Origin: Olsenella sp.
GTDB taxonomy: Bacteria > Actinomycetota > Coriobacteriia > Coriobacteriales > Atopobiaceae
DNA length: 64,000 nucleotides
NCBI GenBank assembly: GCA_022648325.1
Contig: JALCMG010000008.1
Coordinates: 54,325-118,324 of the forward strand
Reading direction: 5' to 3'
In this document: one piece after another, positions 52,391 to 61,185 of the stretch
Layout of the letters: each line of letters starts with the position of its first letter
Numbering within the stretch: position 1 is the stretch's first letter
Notes under the pieces: generated by a model
Told to the model about the DNA's origin: nothing
Databases searched by the model: none
What the model saw: only the letters and a program-made list of their open reading frames with translations
Made by a program: the position numbers and the translations under genes

Positions 52391-53179
52391 ATGCCTATCG
52401 GACCAGCACGTATGCCCATCATGGACCACCTGGGAGAGCTTCGTCGCAGGCTCACTATCATCGTGGTCTCGCTTCTCACCGTGGCAGTCATTGTCTACTT
52501 TGCCACGCCCACGCTCATCGACCTCATGATTGACCAGATCAAGGAGGCCATGCGCGGCGGTGACCTGTACGTACTCACCGCGCTTGGTGGCTTCACCATT
52601 CGCTTCAAGGTTGCCATGTTCTTCGCGGCAATCATCTGCACGCCAATCATCATCTGGGAAATCTTGGCATTCATCCTGCCGGCGCTCAAGCCCAAGGAGC
52701 GCAAGTGGGTCATCCCCACGGTGGCTGCCCTTGTCGCCCTGTTCTACATCGGCATGATCTTCTGCTACTACGTGATCCAGCCCGCTGCCTTTGGATGGCT
52801 GCTCGACCAGTCCTTCGAGTTTGCGCAGAACGTGGCCGATGCCGAGGACTACCTCAACATCTACATGCTGCTTGAGATTGGCTTTGGCATCGCGTTCGAG
52901 CTGCCGCTCGTGATCTTCTACCTCTCGATCCTGCACATCGTGCCGTACAAGGTCTTCCGCGAGCAGTGGCGCTACATCTACGTTGGCCTCATGGTTCTCT
53001 CGGCAGTCGTGACGCCCGATGCCTCGCCCGTGACCATGCTCCTCATGTTTGCCGCGCTTATTGGCCTGTATGAGATTGCCCTTGCAATTGCCCGCAACGT
53101 CATCGTTGCGCGTGACGGCAAGCAGGCCCTCAAGTGGACTCGCGAGGACTACGAGAACGCGGAGCTCGACAAGCTTTAA
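52391..53179 (+). CDS. tatC: Sec-independent protein translocase subunit TatC
   Basis: The 262-residue protein has six membrane helices and the TatC marks MDHLGELRRRL (signal-peptide binding) and the periplasmic FALPALKPKERKW equivalent LPALKPKERKWV. ILEIGFGIAFELPLVIF-like and VVTPDASPVTMLL tracts follow. Together with TatA it forms the receptor/channel for folded twin-arginine substrates. The start could also be ATG 52412 (MPIMDHLGEL). No good ribosome site is seen for either. Confidence 0.94.
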   Translation: MPIGPARMPIMDHLGELRRRLTIIVVSLLTVAVIVYFATPTLIDLMIDQIKEAMRGGDLYVLTALGGFTIRFKVAMFFAAIICTPIIIWEILAFILPALKPKERKWVIPTVAALVALFYIGMIFCYYVIQPAAFGWLLDQSFEFAQNVADAEDYLNIYMLLEIGFGIAFELPLVIFYLSILHIVPYKVFREQWRYIYVGLMVLSAVVTPDASPVTMLLMFAALIGLYEIALAIARNVIVARDGKQALKWTREDYENAELDKL

Positions 53180-53223
53180 ACTAAGGGGGCTCTGCCGTCA
53201 CGATTCAAGCGAGGTAATCTCCT

Positions 53224-55764
53224 TTGATCCTTGTCGTCACCGAGAAGAACGATGCCGCCCAGCAGATTGCGAGGCTCCTCTCCGAGTCTGGCAAGCCCAA
53301 GGCGGATAAGGTCTATAACACGCCCATCTACCGCTTTCGCAAGGGCGGGGAAGACTGGGTGACCATTGGCCTGCGCGGTCACATCATGCAGCCGGACTTT
53401 CCACCCGAGCTCAAGTTTGACCCTGAGGAGGGCTGGTACGGCCTTGCCGCCGAGGGCGGGCACCTGCCTGCGGACGTGCCTGACGGCCTGCCGCGCCCGC
53501 CCTTTGCGACCAAGCGCAAGCCCTTCCTCGCCGACGGCGTCGACATCAAGGGCTGGAAGATCCCGAGCCTGCCATACCTCGTGTGGGCTCCCATCGAGAA
53601 GCTCCCTGCCGAGAAAGAGATCATCCGCTCGCTCAAGAACCTCGCCAAGAAGGCCGACTCCGTGATTATCGGCACGGACTTCGATCGCGAGGGCGAGCTC
53701 ATTGGATCCGACGCGCTCAAGCAGATCCTCTCGGTTGCCCCCAACGTCAAGGTCTTCCGCGCGCGCTACTCGGCCTTCACCAAGGCCGAGATAGACCACG
53801 CCTTCGATAACCTGGTGGCACTGGACCAGGACCTCGCCGACGCGGGCGAGAGCCGCCAGCACATCGACCTCATTTGGGGCGCCGTGCTCACGCGCTACCT
53901 CACCTGCGTGCGCTTTGGTGGCCTGGGAAACACCCGCTCCGCCGGTCGCGTCCAGACGCCCACACTGGCTCTGGTAGTCGAGCGCGAGCGCGAGCGCATG
54001 GCCTTCGTGCCCGAGGACTACTGGGTGCTCTCGGGTGAGGCCACGCACGAGGACTCCGACCCCTTCCGCATCACGCACGCCACCGCGCGCTTCTCGGATC
54101 ACGATGCGGCCGAGAAGGCCTTTGAGCACGTGCGTGACGCGAAGACCGCCACGGTGCGCGCGGTTACGCGCAGGACTCGCCGCGTGAACCCTCCGGTGCC
54201 CTTCAACACCACGTCCATGCAGGCAGCCGCGGCAGCTGAGGGCATCTCGCCGGCACGCGCCATGCGCCTGGCCGAGTCCCTCTACATGGACGGCCTCATC
54301 TCATACCCGCGCGTGGACAACACCGTCTACCCGTCGTCGCTCGACCTGCGCGAGTGCGTGCGCACGCTTGCGGCGGTGCCGCAGTTTTCTCCCACGTGCA
54401 AGGCGCTTCTCGGCCAGGGGACGCTCCACGCCACGCGAGGCAAGCAGGAGACCACCGACCACCCGCCCATCTATCCCACGGGCGCTGCCAACCCGGATGA
54501 CCTGCAGCCGGCGGAGTGGAAGCTCTACAACCTCATCGCCCGCCGCTTCCTGGCCACGCTCATGGCACCGGCCACGATCGCCGGCACCAAGGTGGAGCTC
54601 GACGTTTCCGGCGAGCCGTTTGTTGCCACGGGAAACGTCCTGGCCGTGCCGAGCTTCCGAGCCATCTACCCCTACGGCCTCAAGAAGGACGACCAGCTGC
54701 CCGAGCTCAACGAGGGCGACGTCTGCGACGTTGCCTCGATGACGCTCGATGCAAAACAGACCGAGCCGCCCGCGCGCTACAGCCAGGGCAAGCTCATCCA
54801 GGAGATGGAGAAGCGCGGGCTTGGTACGAAGTCCACGCGCGCCTCGATTATCCAGCGTCTCTATGACGTGAAGTATCTCAAGAACGATCCAGCCGAGCCC
54901 AGTAAGCTGGGAATGGCCATCATCGACGCGCTCACCAACTACGCACCGCGCATCACCACGCCCGAGATGACGGCCGAGCTCGAGGGCGACATGACCAAGG
55001 TCGCCGAGGGCGCGGACACGCAGGCGCAGGTCGTCGACCACTCGAGGGCGCTTCTCGCCGGCATGATGGATGGTCTTATCGACCACAAGGACGATCTCTC
55101 CGAGGCCATCGCCGACGCCGTGACCGCCGACGCCAAGGTTGGTGTGTGCCCCAAGTGCGGGCGCGACCTGGTGGTGAAGACCTCCGCCAAGACGCGGGGG
55201 AGCTTTGCCGGCTGCAAGGGCTGGCCCGACTGCGACGTGACGTACCCGCTGCCCAAGGGACGCATCGAGCCCATCGAGGGCGAGGCGGGCGTGTGCCCGG
55301 AGTGCGGCGCACCGCGCGTGAAGGTGCATCCCTTCCGCAACCGTCCGTACGAGACGTGCATCAACCCCGCTTGTCCCACCAACCGCGAGCCCGACATCGT
55401 GGTGGGGGAGTGTGCCGCCTGCAAGGCAGCCGGCCGTCACGGTGACCTGGTGGCGCACAAGTCCGAGAAAAGCGGAAAGCGCTTCATACGGTGCACCAAC
55501 TACGACGAGTGCGGCACGAGCTATCCGCTGCCGCAGCGTGGCGAGCTGCATGCCACGGGCGAGACGTGCCCCGAGTGCGGCGCACCCATCGTCGAGGTGG
55601 TGACGCAGCGCGGGCCGTGGCGCGTCTGCGTGAACATGGACTGCCCGAGCAGGGAGAAGAAGGCTGCATCCGGCGCTCGCGGTGGGCGCGGGACGCGGAA
55701 GGGCTCGGGAGCCGGCCGCAGCTCGGCGACGGGGCGCAGCACTTCTCGGCGCAAGAAGGCGTAG
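53224..55764 (+). CDS. topA: Type IA DNA topoisomerase I, archaeal-like
   Basis: The 846-residue enzyme relaxes negative supercoils. The Toprim domain begins MILVVTEKNDAAQQIARLL and has DFDREGELIGSD. The active-site Tyr is in LISYPRVDNTVYP, followed by RYSQGKLIQEMEKRGLGTKSTRA. Four C-terminal Cys4 zinc ribbons (CPKC...C...C; CPEC; CAAC; CPEC) and a Lys/Arg/Gly-rich tail complete it. The opening EKNDAAxxIA and overall layout resemble archaeal TopA more than the usual bacterial form (VIVESPAKAKTI). TTG start with GAGGT 9 bases upstream. The last codons overlap a 55-bp palindromic unit. Confidence 0.95.
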   Translation: MILVVTEKNDAAQQIARLLSESGKPKADKVYNTPIYRFRKGGEDWVTIGLRGHIMQPDFPPELKFDPEEGWYGLAAEGGHLPADVPDGLPRPPFATKRKPFLADGVDIKGWKIPSLPYLVWAPIEKLPAEKEIIRSLKNLAKKADSVIIGTDFDREGELIGSDALKQILSVAPNVKVFRARYSAFTKAEIDHAFDNLVALDQDLADAGESRQHIDLIWGAVLTRYLTCVRFGGLGNTRSAGRVQTPTLALVVERERERMAFVPEDYWVLSGEATHEDSDPFRITHATARFSDHDAAEKAFEHVRDAKTATVRAVTRRTRRVNPPVPFNTTSMQAAAAAEGISPARAMRLAESLYMDGLISYPRVDNTVYPSSLDLRECVRTLAAVPQFSPTCKALLGQGTLHATRGKQETTDHPPIYPTGAANPDDLQPAEWKLYNLIARRFLATLMAPATIAGTKVELDVSGEPFVATGNVLAVPSFRAIYPYGLKKDDQLPELNEGDVCDVASMTLDAKQTEPPARYSQGKLIQEMEKRGLGTKSTRASIIQRLYDVKYLKNDPAEPSKLGMAIIDALTNYAPRITTPEMTAELEGDMTKVAEGADTQAQVVDHSRALLAGMMDGLIDHKDDLSEAIADAVTADAKVGVCPKCGRDLVVKTSAKTRGSFAGCKGWPDCDVTYPLPKGRIEPIEGEAGVCPECGAPRVKVHPFRNRPYETCINPACPTNREPDIVVGECAACKAAGRHGDLVAHKSEKSGKRFIRCTNYDECGTSYPLPQRGELHATGETCPECGAPIVEVVTQRGPWRVCVNMDCPSREKKAASGARGGRGTRKGSGAGRSSATGRSTSRRKKA

Positions 55765-55870
55765 CGCGGGATTCGCGGCTACTACGGTCGAAATCGCGCT
55801 CCCGGCGTCAAAATAGCGCCGGGAGCGCGATTGCATACGCCGCAGCTGCGGAAACCAGCCCTCCGGCGTC
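55755..55870. repeat. Two inverted 55-bp palindromic units at the end of topA
   Basis: Units at 55755-55809 and 55816-55870 are inverted copies of each other (GCCGGGAGCGCGATT in both). Where they meet they form a perfect 12-bp hairpin (55796-55828, GCGCTCCCGGCG and its complement) that may terminate topA. The first unit covers the topA stop codon. Confidence 0.65.
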
Positions 55871-56003
55871 AGTGCCTCGCTGGAAGCCCTCTTTGTGCGC
55901 ATTCACTGTTAGGGCGGCTTGTATGACAACGGGACGTTTCCTGCGAGGACGTTGCGAAGAGAAGCCGAGGTCAACCTGCGATTGAGACAATTCTGCAATT
56001 CCC

Positions 56004-56113
56004 GATCATTTAAGGAAAGCGCGAACGGTTAAGGTGGCCTAACCGATCGAAAATTGCTGGGCCGAAACCCAGCAGGAAATTCCGATTGTTTAGAGGGACC
56101 TAACCGATCGGAA
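56004..56113 (+). promoter_or_regulatory. Three consecutive palindromes with TTA/TAACCG half-sites
   Basis: CGGTTA/TAACCG (56026-56045), GCTGGG/CCCAGC (56056-56073) and the imperfect GATTGTTTAG/CCTAACCGATC pair (56084-56109). The first and third resemble the TTAGGTTAG-CTAACCTAA type of DtxR/IdeR iron-repressor boxes. Their place before feoA fits iron control, but the match is loose. Confidence 0.3.
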
Positions 56114-56330
56114 AGTCGCGGAGAGGGACGGCCTGGGCCGTACGAGTCCAGAGGGGCCGTGGGGAGGTGCGAGCACATGCGATGCGCGTCCGCAGACGGG
56201 GGCGAGAAGCCCACATCGCCATCCCAATGTGCATTGCTTCTCGCACATTTCCGTCCGATTGGGCTGGCAAGAAGTGCCAGGCCAGCCAATCTACCAGGTA
56301 ATCTACCATGGAACCATGCGAATCAGTCAG

Positions 56331-56373
56331 ATATGGCTAACTTCTCGGGCCATTCTTACGGAGTTAGCCATAT
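56331..56373 (+). promoter_or_regulatory. 12-bp perfect inverted repeat upstream of feoA
   Basis: ATATGGCTAACT (56331-56342) and AGTTAGCCATAT (56362-56373), 19-bp loop, 110 bp before the first feoA. It may be a metal-repressor operator or an RNA hairpin in the leader. Confidence 0.45.
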
Positions 56374-56482
56374 ACTACTTACGGGTTAGCTGGGTACAAC
56401 TTGAGCGGCAAGCGGCACCGACGGCCTTCTAATCGTAGTCGCTTGCTTGCGACCTGCCGCAAGAGGCGAGAAGGGAGTCGCT

Positions 56483-56794
56483 ATGTCGACCATGGAGGCT
56501 GAGGCCGTTATGACAGGCAGCAATCCTGTTGGCCAGGCGGGCGGTCGCGCGGAATCGGCTGCGGCCGGCAGGGGAGCGCAGCTGCCCCTTGCCATGGCGA
56601 GCGAGGGCGAGACGATCCGCGTGCTCAAGGTGCGCGGTGGTGCGACCCTGCGCCAGCACCTCTCCGAGATGGGCTTTGTCGAGGGCGCGGAGGTAAAGGT
56701 GGTCTCGCGCGTGAACGGTGACGTGGTGGTGAACGTCAAGGGCTCCACCTTTGGCATCGGCCGCGACATGGCAATGCGCATCGTCACCTACTAG
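56483..56794 (+). CDS. feoA: FeoA-domain protein 1
   Basis: The 103-residue protein has a 40-residue Gly/Ala leader and then the SH3-like FeoA fold: ETIRVLKVRGGATLRQHLSEMGFVEGAEVKVVSRVNGDVVVNVKG. The LxxMGFxxGxxVxV pattern is diagnostic. FeoA binds and modulates the FeoB ferrous-iron transporter. ATG 56483 has AAGGGAG 5 bases upstream. First gene of feoA-feoA-feoB. Confidence 0.93.
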   Translation: MSTMEAEAVMTGSNPVGQAGGRAESAAAGRGAQLPLAMASEGETIRVLKVRGGATLRQHLSEMGFVEGAEVKVVSRVNGDVVVNVKGSTFGIGRDMAMRIVTY

Positions 56795-56902
56795 CGCCAC
56801 CGTCGGCAGCGCGGGTGGCAAGGCTCGTTCCGGCCGACATCATCACCGTCTATAAGCCGCCGCAGGCGCATCTGCCGCTCGTGGCTAGAAGAAAGGGAGA
56901 GC

Positions 56903-57154
56903 ATGGCAAGCCTAAAGGATGTGCGCGTGGGTGAGGCCTGCACGGTCTCAAAGCTTGGCGGCACCGGTGCCATCAAGCGGCGCATCATGGACATGGGCAT
57001 CACCAAGGGCACGCACATCTACGTGCGCAAGGTCGCGCCCCTGGGCGACCCGATCGAGGTCACGGTGCGCGGCTACGAGCTGTCGCTGCGCAAGGACGAG
57101 GCCTCATGCGTCGAGGTCACCGATGTGGCAAAGGCCGAGAAGGGCGTCGCCTAG
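56903..57154 (+). CDS. feoA: FeoA-domain protein 2
   Basis: The 83-residue FeoA protein: LKDVRVGEACTVSKLGGTGAIKRRIMDMGITKGTHIYVRKVAPLGDPIEVTVRGYELSLRKDEA. It lacks the leader of the first FeoA. Two FeoA genes before FeoB are common in clostridia and coriobacteria. The last 17 coding bases (GCCGAGAAGGGCGTCGC) are repeated immediately after the stop (57154-57170), a small tandem duplication. Confidence 0.93.
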   Translation: MASLKDVRVGEACTVSKLGGTGAIKRRIMDMGITKGTHIYVRKVAPLGDPIEVTVRGYELSLRKDEASCVEVTDVAKAEKGVA

Positions 57155-57212
57155 CCGAGAAGGGCGTTGCGTCATCTGGCGAGCCACGCCGAGGGCCGGG
57201 CTCACACGACGA

Positions 57213-57235
57213 GGGGGCAGAAGCCCCCATGTTTT
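57213..57235 (+). terminator. Hairpin between feoA2 and feoB
   Basis: GGGGGC AGAA GCCCCC followed by ATGTTTT. It is a short stable hairpin with a weak T-run. It would attenuate, perhaps conditionally, transcription into feoB. Confidence 0.5.
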
Positions 57236-57347
57236 GGGCAATTAAGTTAAGCAAGACTAACAAATAGCACCTCGCGGGTAACAGTTGGCCTACAGAAACT
57301 CACACGGCATCGGCTGCCCGCACACACTCAACCAGGAAAGGGAAGGC

Positions 57348-60011
57348 ATGGCAGAGAAGATCGACATAGCCCTGGCTGGTAACCCCAACTGTGGCAAGAC
57401 CACGCTGTTCAACGAGCTTACCGGCTCGAACGGCTACGTTGGAAACTGGCCGGGCGTCACCGTGGAGAAGAAGGAGGCCGTCTGGAAGAAGGACGACAGC
57501 GTGCTCTTCACCGACCTCCCCGGCATCTACTCGCTCTCGCCCTATTCCCCGGAGGAGGTCGTCTCGCGCGACTTCATCATCTCCGGCCGCCCGAGCGCCA
57601 TCATCGACCTCGTCGACGTCACCAACATCGAGCGCAACCTCTACCTCACCACGCAGGTTCTCGAGACGGGCCGTCCCGTGGTCGTGGGCCTCAACATGTG
57701 TGACCTGCTAGCACAGCGTGGTGAGAAGATCGATGCCAAGCGCCTCTCCAAGATACTTGGCGTGCCCGTGGTCGAGGTCTCGGCCCTGCGTTCCAAGAAC
57801 CTCGACGAGCTGGTGAAGACGGCGGTCGACTCCGGTCGCGCCAACAAGGTCGCCCAGGGCGTGAAGTGCTTCTCGCCCGAGGTCGAGAAGGCCCTTGGAA
57901 CCATTGCCAACACCATTGCCGACTCCTGCGCGCCGGACCTTCTCCGCTGGTACTCTATCAAGGCCTTCGAGCGCGACTCCGCCGCCATCGAGCCACTTCA
58001 CCTCTCCAAGCAGCAGCTTGAGGACATGGAGAAGGTCATCGAGCCCATCGAGCGCGACCGCGACGACGACTCCGAGTCCATCATCACGTCCGAGCGCTAC
58101 GAGTGGATCGCCACGGTCATGGGCGCCTGCGTGGTAAAGGCCCCCGGCAAGCTCACGGTCTCCGAGAAGATCGACCGCGTGGTCACAAACCGCGTGCTCG
58201 GCCTGCCAATCTTCATCGTGATCATGATCGGCGTGTACTGGGTGGCACTCGTCGCTGTGGGCACGCCCGCGACGAACTGGGTGAATGACAACCTCTTCTC
58301 CGACGGCTTCTTTGTGAACGGCGACGGCCAGGCCGCCTACGAGGAGGCCGATGAAGCCTGGCAGGACGCCCACTACACCGACCAGATCTCCGGCTTCATT
58401 GCCGCAGCCGAGGAGGCCGGCGTAAACACCGATGGCGTCCAGGACGCCATCGGTGCGGACCCGCAGACCGCAGACGACGAGGCCACCATTGCCGCCTTCG
58501 AGGAGGATGCCGAGAAGGCCGGCGTCGTTGCGACTAACGTCCCCATCACCAACTCCGACGGCAACTTCGTGGACACCGAGGGCAACGTCATCACCAAGCT
58601 CGACGCGGACGGCAACCCTGTGCCTGCCGCTGGCCAGGAGGTAGATGTTCTCCCCACGGTCACCGCGGCCGACTTCAAGACCGCCGTGGACACGCCCGAG
58701 CCCGACCAGCACGACTACGACGGCTTTGTCGACTCCATCCCCAACGCCGTGACCGGCTGGCTCACCGAGGCCGATGCCTCTGACGTGGTGATCTCGCTCG
58801 TGGTCGACGGCATCATCGGCGGCGTGGGCTCGGTCCTCGGCTTCATCCCGCAGATCTTCGTCCTCTTTGTCATGCTCTGCTTCCTCGAGGACTGCGGCTA
58901 CATGAGCCGCGTGGCCTTCGTGATGGATCGCGTCTTCCGCCGCTTTGGCCTCTCGGGTAAGTCCTTCATCCCCATGATTGTTTCCTCCGGCTGCGGCGTT
59001 CCGGGCGTGCTTGCCACCAAGACGATTGAGAACGAGCGCGACCGCCGCATGACCGCCATGCTCACCACCATGATCCCGTGCTCCGCCAAGCTCCCCATCA
59101 TCGCGCTGGTCATGGGCGTGCTTGCGGGCGGCTCCAACATGTGGTGGGTTGCCCCGATGTTCTACCTCATGGGCATTGCCGCGATTATCATCTCGGCCGT
59201 CATGCTCAAGAAGACCAAGCGCTTCGCCGGCGAGCCCGTGCCCTTCGTGATGGAGCTTCCCGACTACCACATGCCCGCCATCAAGAGCTGGGCGCTGCAC
59301 GTGTGGGAGCGTGTTGCCGCCTACATCAAGAAGGCCGGCACGATTATCTTCGCGGCTGCCGTTGGCATCTGGGCCCTCTCCAACTTTGGTCTGGCCGGCT
59401 GGGAGGGCGGCGACGGGTCCTTCGGCTTCCTGCAGGCCATGGACGGTGCGCCCGACACCTACATGGACTACTCGATCCTCGCCGGCATCGGTGGTGCCCT
59501 GAGTTTTATCTTCATGCCGCTCGGCTTTGGCAACTGGCAGGCCACCGCGTCCACCATCTCGGCCCTCATCGCCAAGGAGAACCTGGTCTCCACCTTTGGC
59601 GTCCTCTACGGGCTTGGTGACGCCACCGAGAACTCCGTCTCGATGTGGCAGGGATTCGCAAGCATGTTTACCGTCGCGGGCACGCTCCACGTTGGTGCCA
59701 TGTGCGCGTTTGTCGCCTTCAACATGCTCTGCGCGCCGTGCTTCGCCGCCATGGGCACCATCCGCAGGCAGATGGACGACCCCAAGTGGTTCTGGTTCGC
59801 CATTGGCTACGAGTGCGGGTTTGGCTGGGTGATAGGCCTTCTCATCAACCAGTTCTACGAGCTCTTCGTCTTTGGGAACTTCGGCTTCTGGACCGTGGTC
59901 GCCTTTGTCCTGCTCGCACTTATGATTTGGCAGCTCTTCCGTCCCATGCCCAAGTGGGACGAGAAGGACGAGCACATCCTCGACAACCTCGCCGAGGAGC
60001 CCGTTGCCTAA
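57348..60011 (+). CDS. feoB: Ferrous-iron transporter FeoB
   Basis: The 887-residue permease has an N-terminal G domain (G1 AGNPNCGKTTLFN, G2 NWPGVTVEKK, G3 DLPGIYSLSPYSPEE, G4 NMCD), then the GDI region and the Gate/FeoB_C membrane core (CGYMSRVAFVMDRVFR; PMIVSSGCGVPGVLATKT; FGNWQATASTISALIAKENLVST). Between the first membrane helix (about 285-305) and the core is an acidic insert of about 150 residues (TPATNWVNDNLF to DAVTGW-like NAVTGWLTEAD). It is larger than in most FeoB proteins and probably lies outside the membrane. ATG 57348 has GGAAAGGGAAGG upstream. Confidence 0.95.
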   Translation: MAEKIDIALAGNPNCGKTTLFNELTGSNGYVGNWPGVTVEKKEAVWKKDDSVLFTDLPGIYSLSPYSPEEVVSRDFIISGRPSAIIDLVDVTNIERNLYLTTQVLETGRPVVVGLNMCDLLAQRGEKIDAKRLSKILGVPVVEVSALRSKNLDELVKTAVDSGRANKVAQGVKCFSPEVEKALGTIANTIADSCAPDLLRWYSIKAFERDSAAIEPLHLSKQQLEDMEKVIEPIERDRDDDSESIITSERYEWIATVMGACVVKAPGKLTVSEKIDRVVTNRVLGLPIFIVIMIGVYWVALVAVGTPATNWVNDNLFSDGFFVNGDGQAAYEEADEAWQDAHYTDQISGFIAAAEEAGVNTDGVQDAIGADPQTADDEATIAAFEEDAEKAGVVATNVPITNSDGNFVDTEGNVITKLDADGNPVPAAGQEVDVLPTVTAADFKTAVDTPEPDQHDYDGFVDSIPNAVTGWLTEADASDVVISLVVDGIIGGVGSVLGFIPQIFVLFVMLCFLEDCGYMSRVAFVMDRVFRRFGLSGKSFIPMIVSSGCGVPGVLATKTIENERDRRMTAMLTTMIPCSAKLPIIALVMGVLAGGSNMWWVAPMFYLMGIAAIIISAVMLKKTKRFAGEPVPFVMELPDYHMPAIKSWALHVWERVAAYIKKAGTIIFAAAVGIWALSNFGLAGWEGGDGSFGFLQAMDGAPDTYMDYSILAGIGGALSFIFMPLGFGNWQATASTISALIAKENLVSTFGVLYGLGDATENSVSMWQGFASMFTVAGTLHVGAMCAFVAFNMLCAPCFAAMGTIRRQMDDPKWFWFAIGYECGFGWVIGLLINQFYELFVFGNFGFWTVVAFVLLALMIWQLFRPMPKWDEKDEHILDNLAEEPVA

Positions 60012-60028
60012 GTGCGACACCCGGACGG

Positions 60029-60057
60029 CCCTCCTCCCGCACCTTGCGGGGAGAGGG
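60029..60057 (+). terminator. GC-rich hairpin after feoB
   Basis: CCCTC-TCCCGC pairs with GCGGG-GAGAGGG around ACCTT. No T-run follows; a weak or Rho-assisted terminator is possible. Confidence 0.4.
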
Positions 60058-60102
60058 TCGCCCCCTTTCCTGCGGTGAGATTCGCTCTATTTGGGAGGAA
60101 GG

Positions 60103-60205
60103 CGTGGCGTTGGGCGTGGACGTGCTGGTTGTGGTCGCGTTTTCCGTGACCGTCGCGGGAGCGTGCGTCGAGGTACGTCATGCGTGCGAGGGGGCGTTTC
60201 GATGA
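60103..60205 (+). CDS. Possible 33-residue membrane peptide between feoB and the AraC gene
   Basis: GTG 60103 is preceded by GGGAGGAAGGC, one of the best ribosome sites in the window. The short frame reads ALGVDVLVVVAFSVTVAGAC then VEVRHACEGAFR, one membrane helix with two cysteines. Its TGA overlaps the ATG of the AraC gene (ATGA), so it could act as a coupled leader. FeoB operons often end with a tiny membrane protein (FeoB-associated, Cys-rich), but this one is not clearly that family. Confidence 0.45.
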
Positions 60206-61185
60206 ACTCCCACGCGCAGGCAGCGTCGGCTGGTGCGTCCGGTGCGCTCCGGCACCTCGAGATAGCACGGGGAATGGTCATCACCTGCGGGCCTCTTGAA
60301 CCTGAGCAGGCGAGCAGCGCGCTGCATTCCGCGCCGGGCCTCCTTCGCGTTGTCCATGTGCAGCGCGGCTGCTGCGTGGTGGTGCTCTCCGATGGGAGCC
60401 GCGAGGAGCTTGGCGAGGGTGGTGTGGCGCTTCTCGGCCCAAGCGTAGATTGCCTGGGCACCGAGATGCGTTGGGGCTCCGTTGCGGGACTGGTTCTTGC
60501 GGTCGACGGGCGCAGACTCCCGGCAGACATCAGGCGCGTCTTCTCGAGCTTCGAGGTCAACCTCGAAGCCATTGCGCGCCTGGTGCCGGCCGAGCGCCCA
60601 ATCGCGGTGGCGCGTGCAAACACGGAGCTTGCCCGCGTCTTTGCCGAGACGTACCCCCTGGTGGGCGAGGGGAACGTTGGCTACCTTCGCCTCAAGGCCA
60701 TCGAGGTTCTCCGCTGCCTCACGACGCTTGCCGGCGCTTGCTCCCACGGCTGTGGTGGACAGCGGAGAAGTTCGGCGCGTGTGCGCCACGTGCAGGTTGC
60801 CCTGCGAGCGCAGCAGGAGATGATCCGCGACGTCTCGCGTCCAAAGACCATACCCACCTTGGCCGCGATCTGCGGCACCTCTCCCACGGTGCTCAAGGAG
60901 GCGTTTCGCGAGACCTTTGGCGTGCCCATCTACACCTGGTACAGAGAGTACCGTGTGCGGCTGGCGGCAGAAGCCCTGCTCGAAAGCGACCTTCCCATAG
61001 CCGAAGTCGCCGCTTCCGTGGGTTACTCCAGCCCGTCAAAGTTCACGAAGGCGTTCTCGGACACCATGGGCACCACGCCTCGCGAGTGGCGCGCGGCGGG
61101 AGGTGTTAGTGACGCGCGTCCGCCGCTGCAGGCGCACCATTCTCGCGACTCGTTCGCTCCTGGCATGCGGGGCAGACGCCCGTGA
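60202..61185 (+). CDS. AraC-family transcriptional regulator
   Basis: The protein of 327 residues has two C-terminal helix-turn-helix units (TLAAICGTSPTVLKEAFRETFG and IAEVAASVGYSSPSKFTKAFSDTMGTTPREWR) and an N-terminal sensing region without a clear cupin signature. The layout resembles PchR/YbtA-type regulators of iron acquisition, and the position after feoB supports control of iron genes. The chosen ATG 60202 has GAGGGGG upstream and overlaps the short peptide stop. The 3' end overlaps the convergent Fur gene by 80 bp. Confidence 0.85.
   Translation: MNSHAQAASAGASGALRHLEIARGMVITCGPLEPEQASSALHSAPGLLRVVHVQRGCCVVVLSDGSREELGEGGVALLGPSVDCLGTEMRWGSVAGLVLAVDGRRLPADIRRVFSSFEVNLEAIARLVPAERPIAVARANTELARVFAETYPLVGEGNVGYLRLKAIEVLRCLTTLAGACSHGCGGQRRSSARVRHVQVALRAQQEMIRDVSRPKTIPTLAAICGTSPTVLKEAFRETFGVPIYTWYREYRVRLAAEALLESDLPIAEVAASVGYSSPSKFTKAFSDTMGTTPREWRAAGGVSDARPPLQAHHSRDSFAPGMRGRRP

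Larger units (their letters stand above)
55871..56482. other. Gene-free region upstream of the feo operon
   Basis: About 600 bp with no coding gene and several palindromes (listed separately). It is AT-richer towards its right half, where the feo promoter should lie (about 56370-56440). Confidence 0.5.

Noticed and set aside
57708..60020. 770-codon minus-strand frame opposite feoB
   Set aside because: Long antisense frames are expected in high-GC genes; the plus strand encodes unmistakable FeoB motifs.
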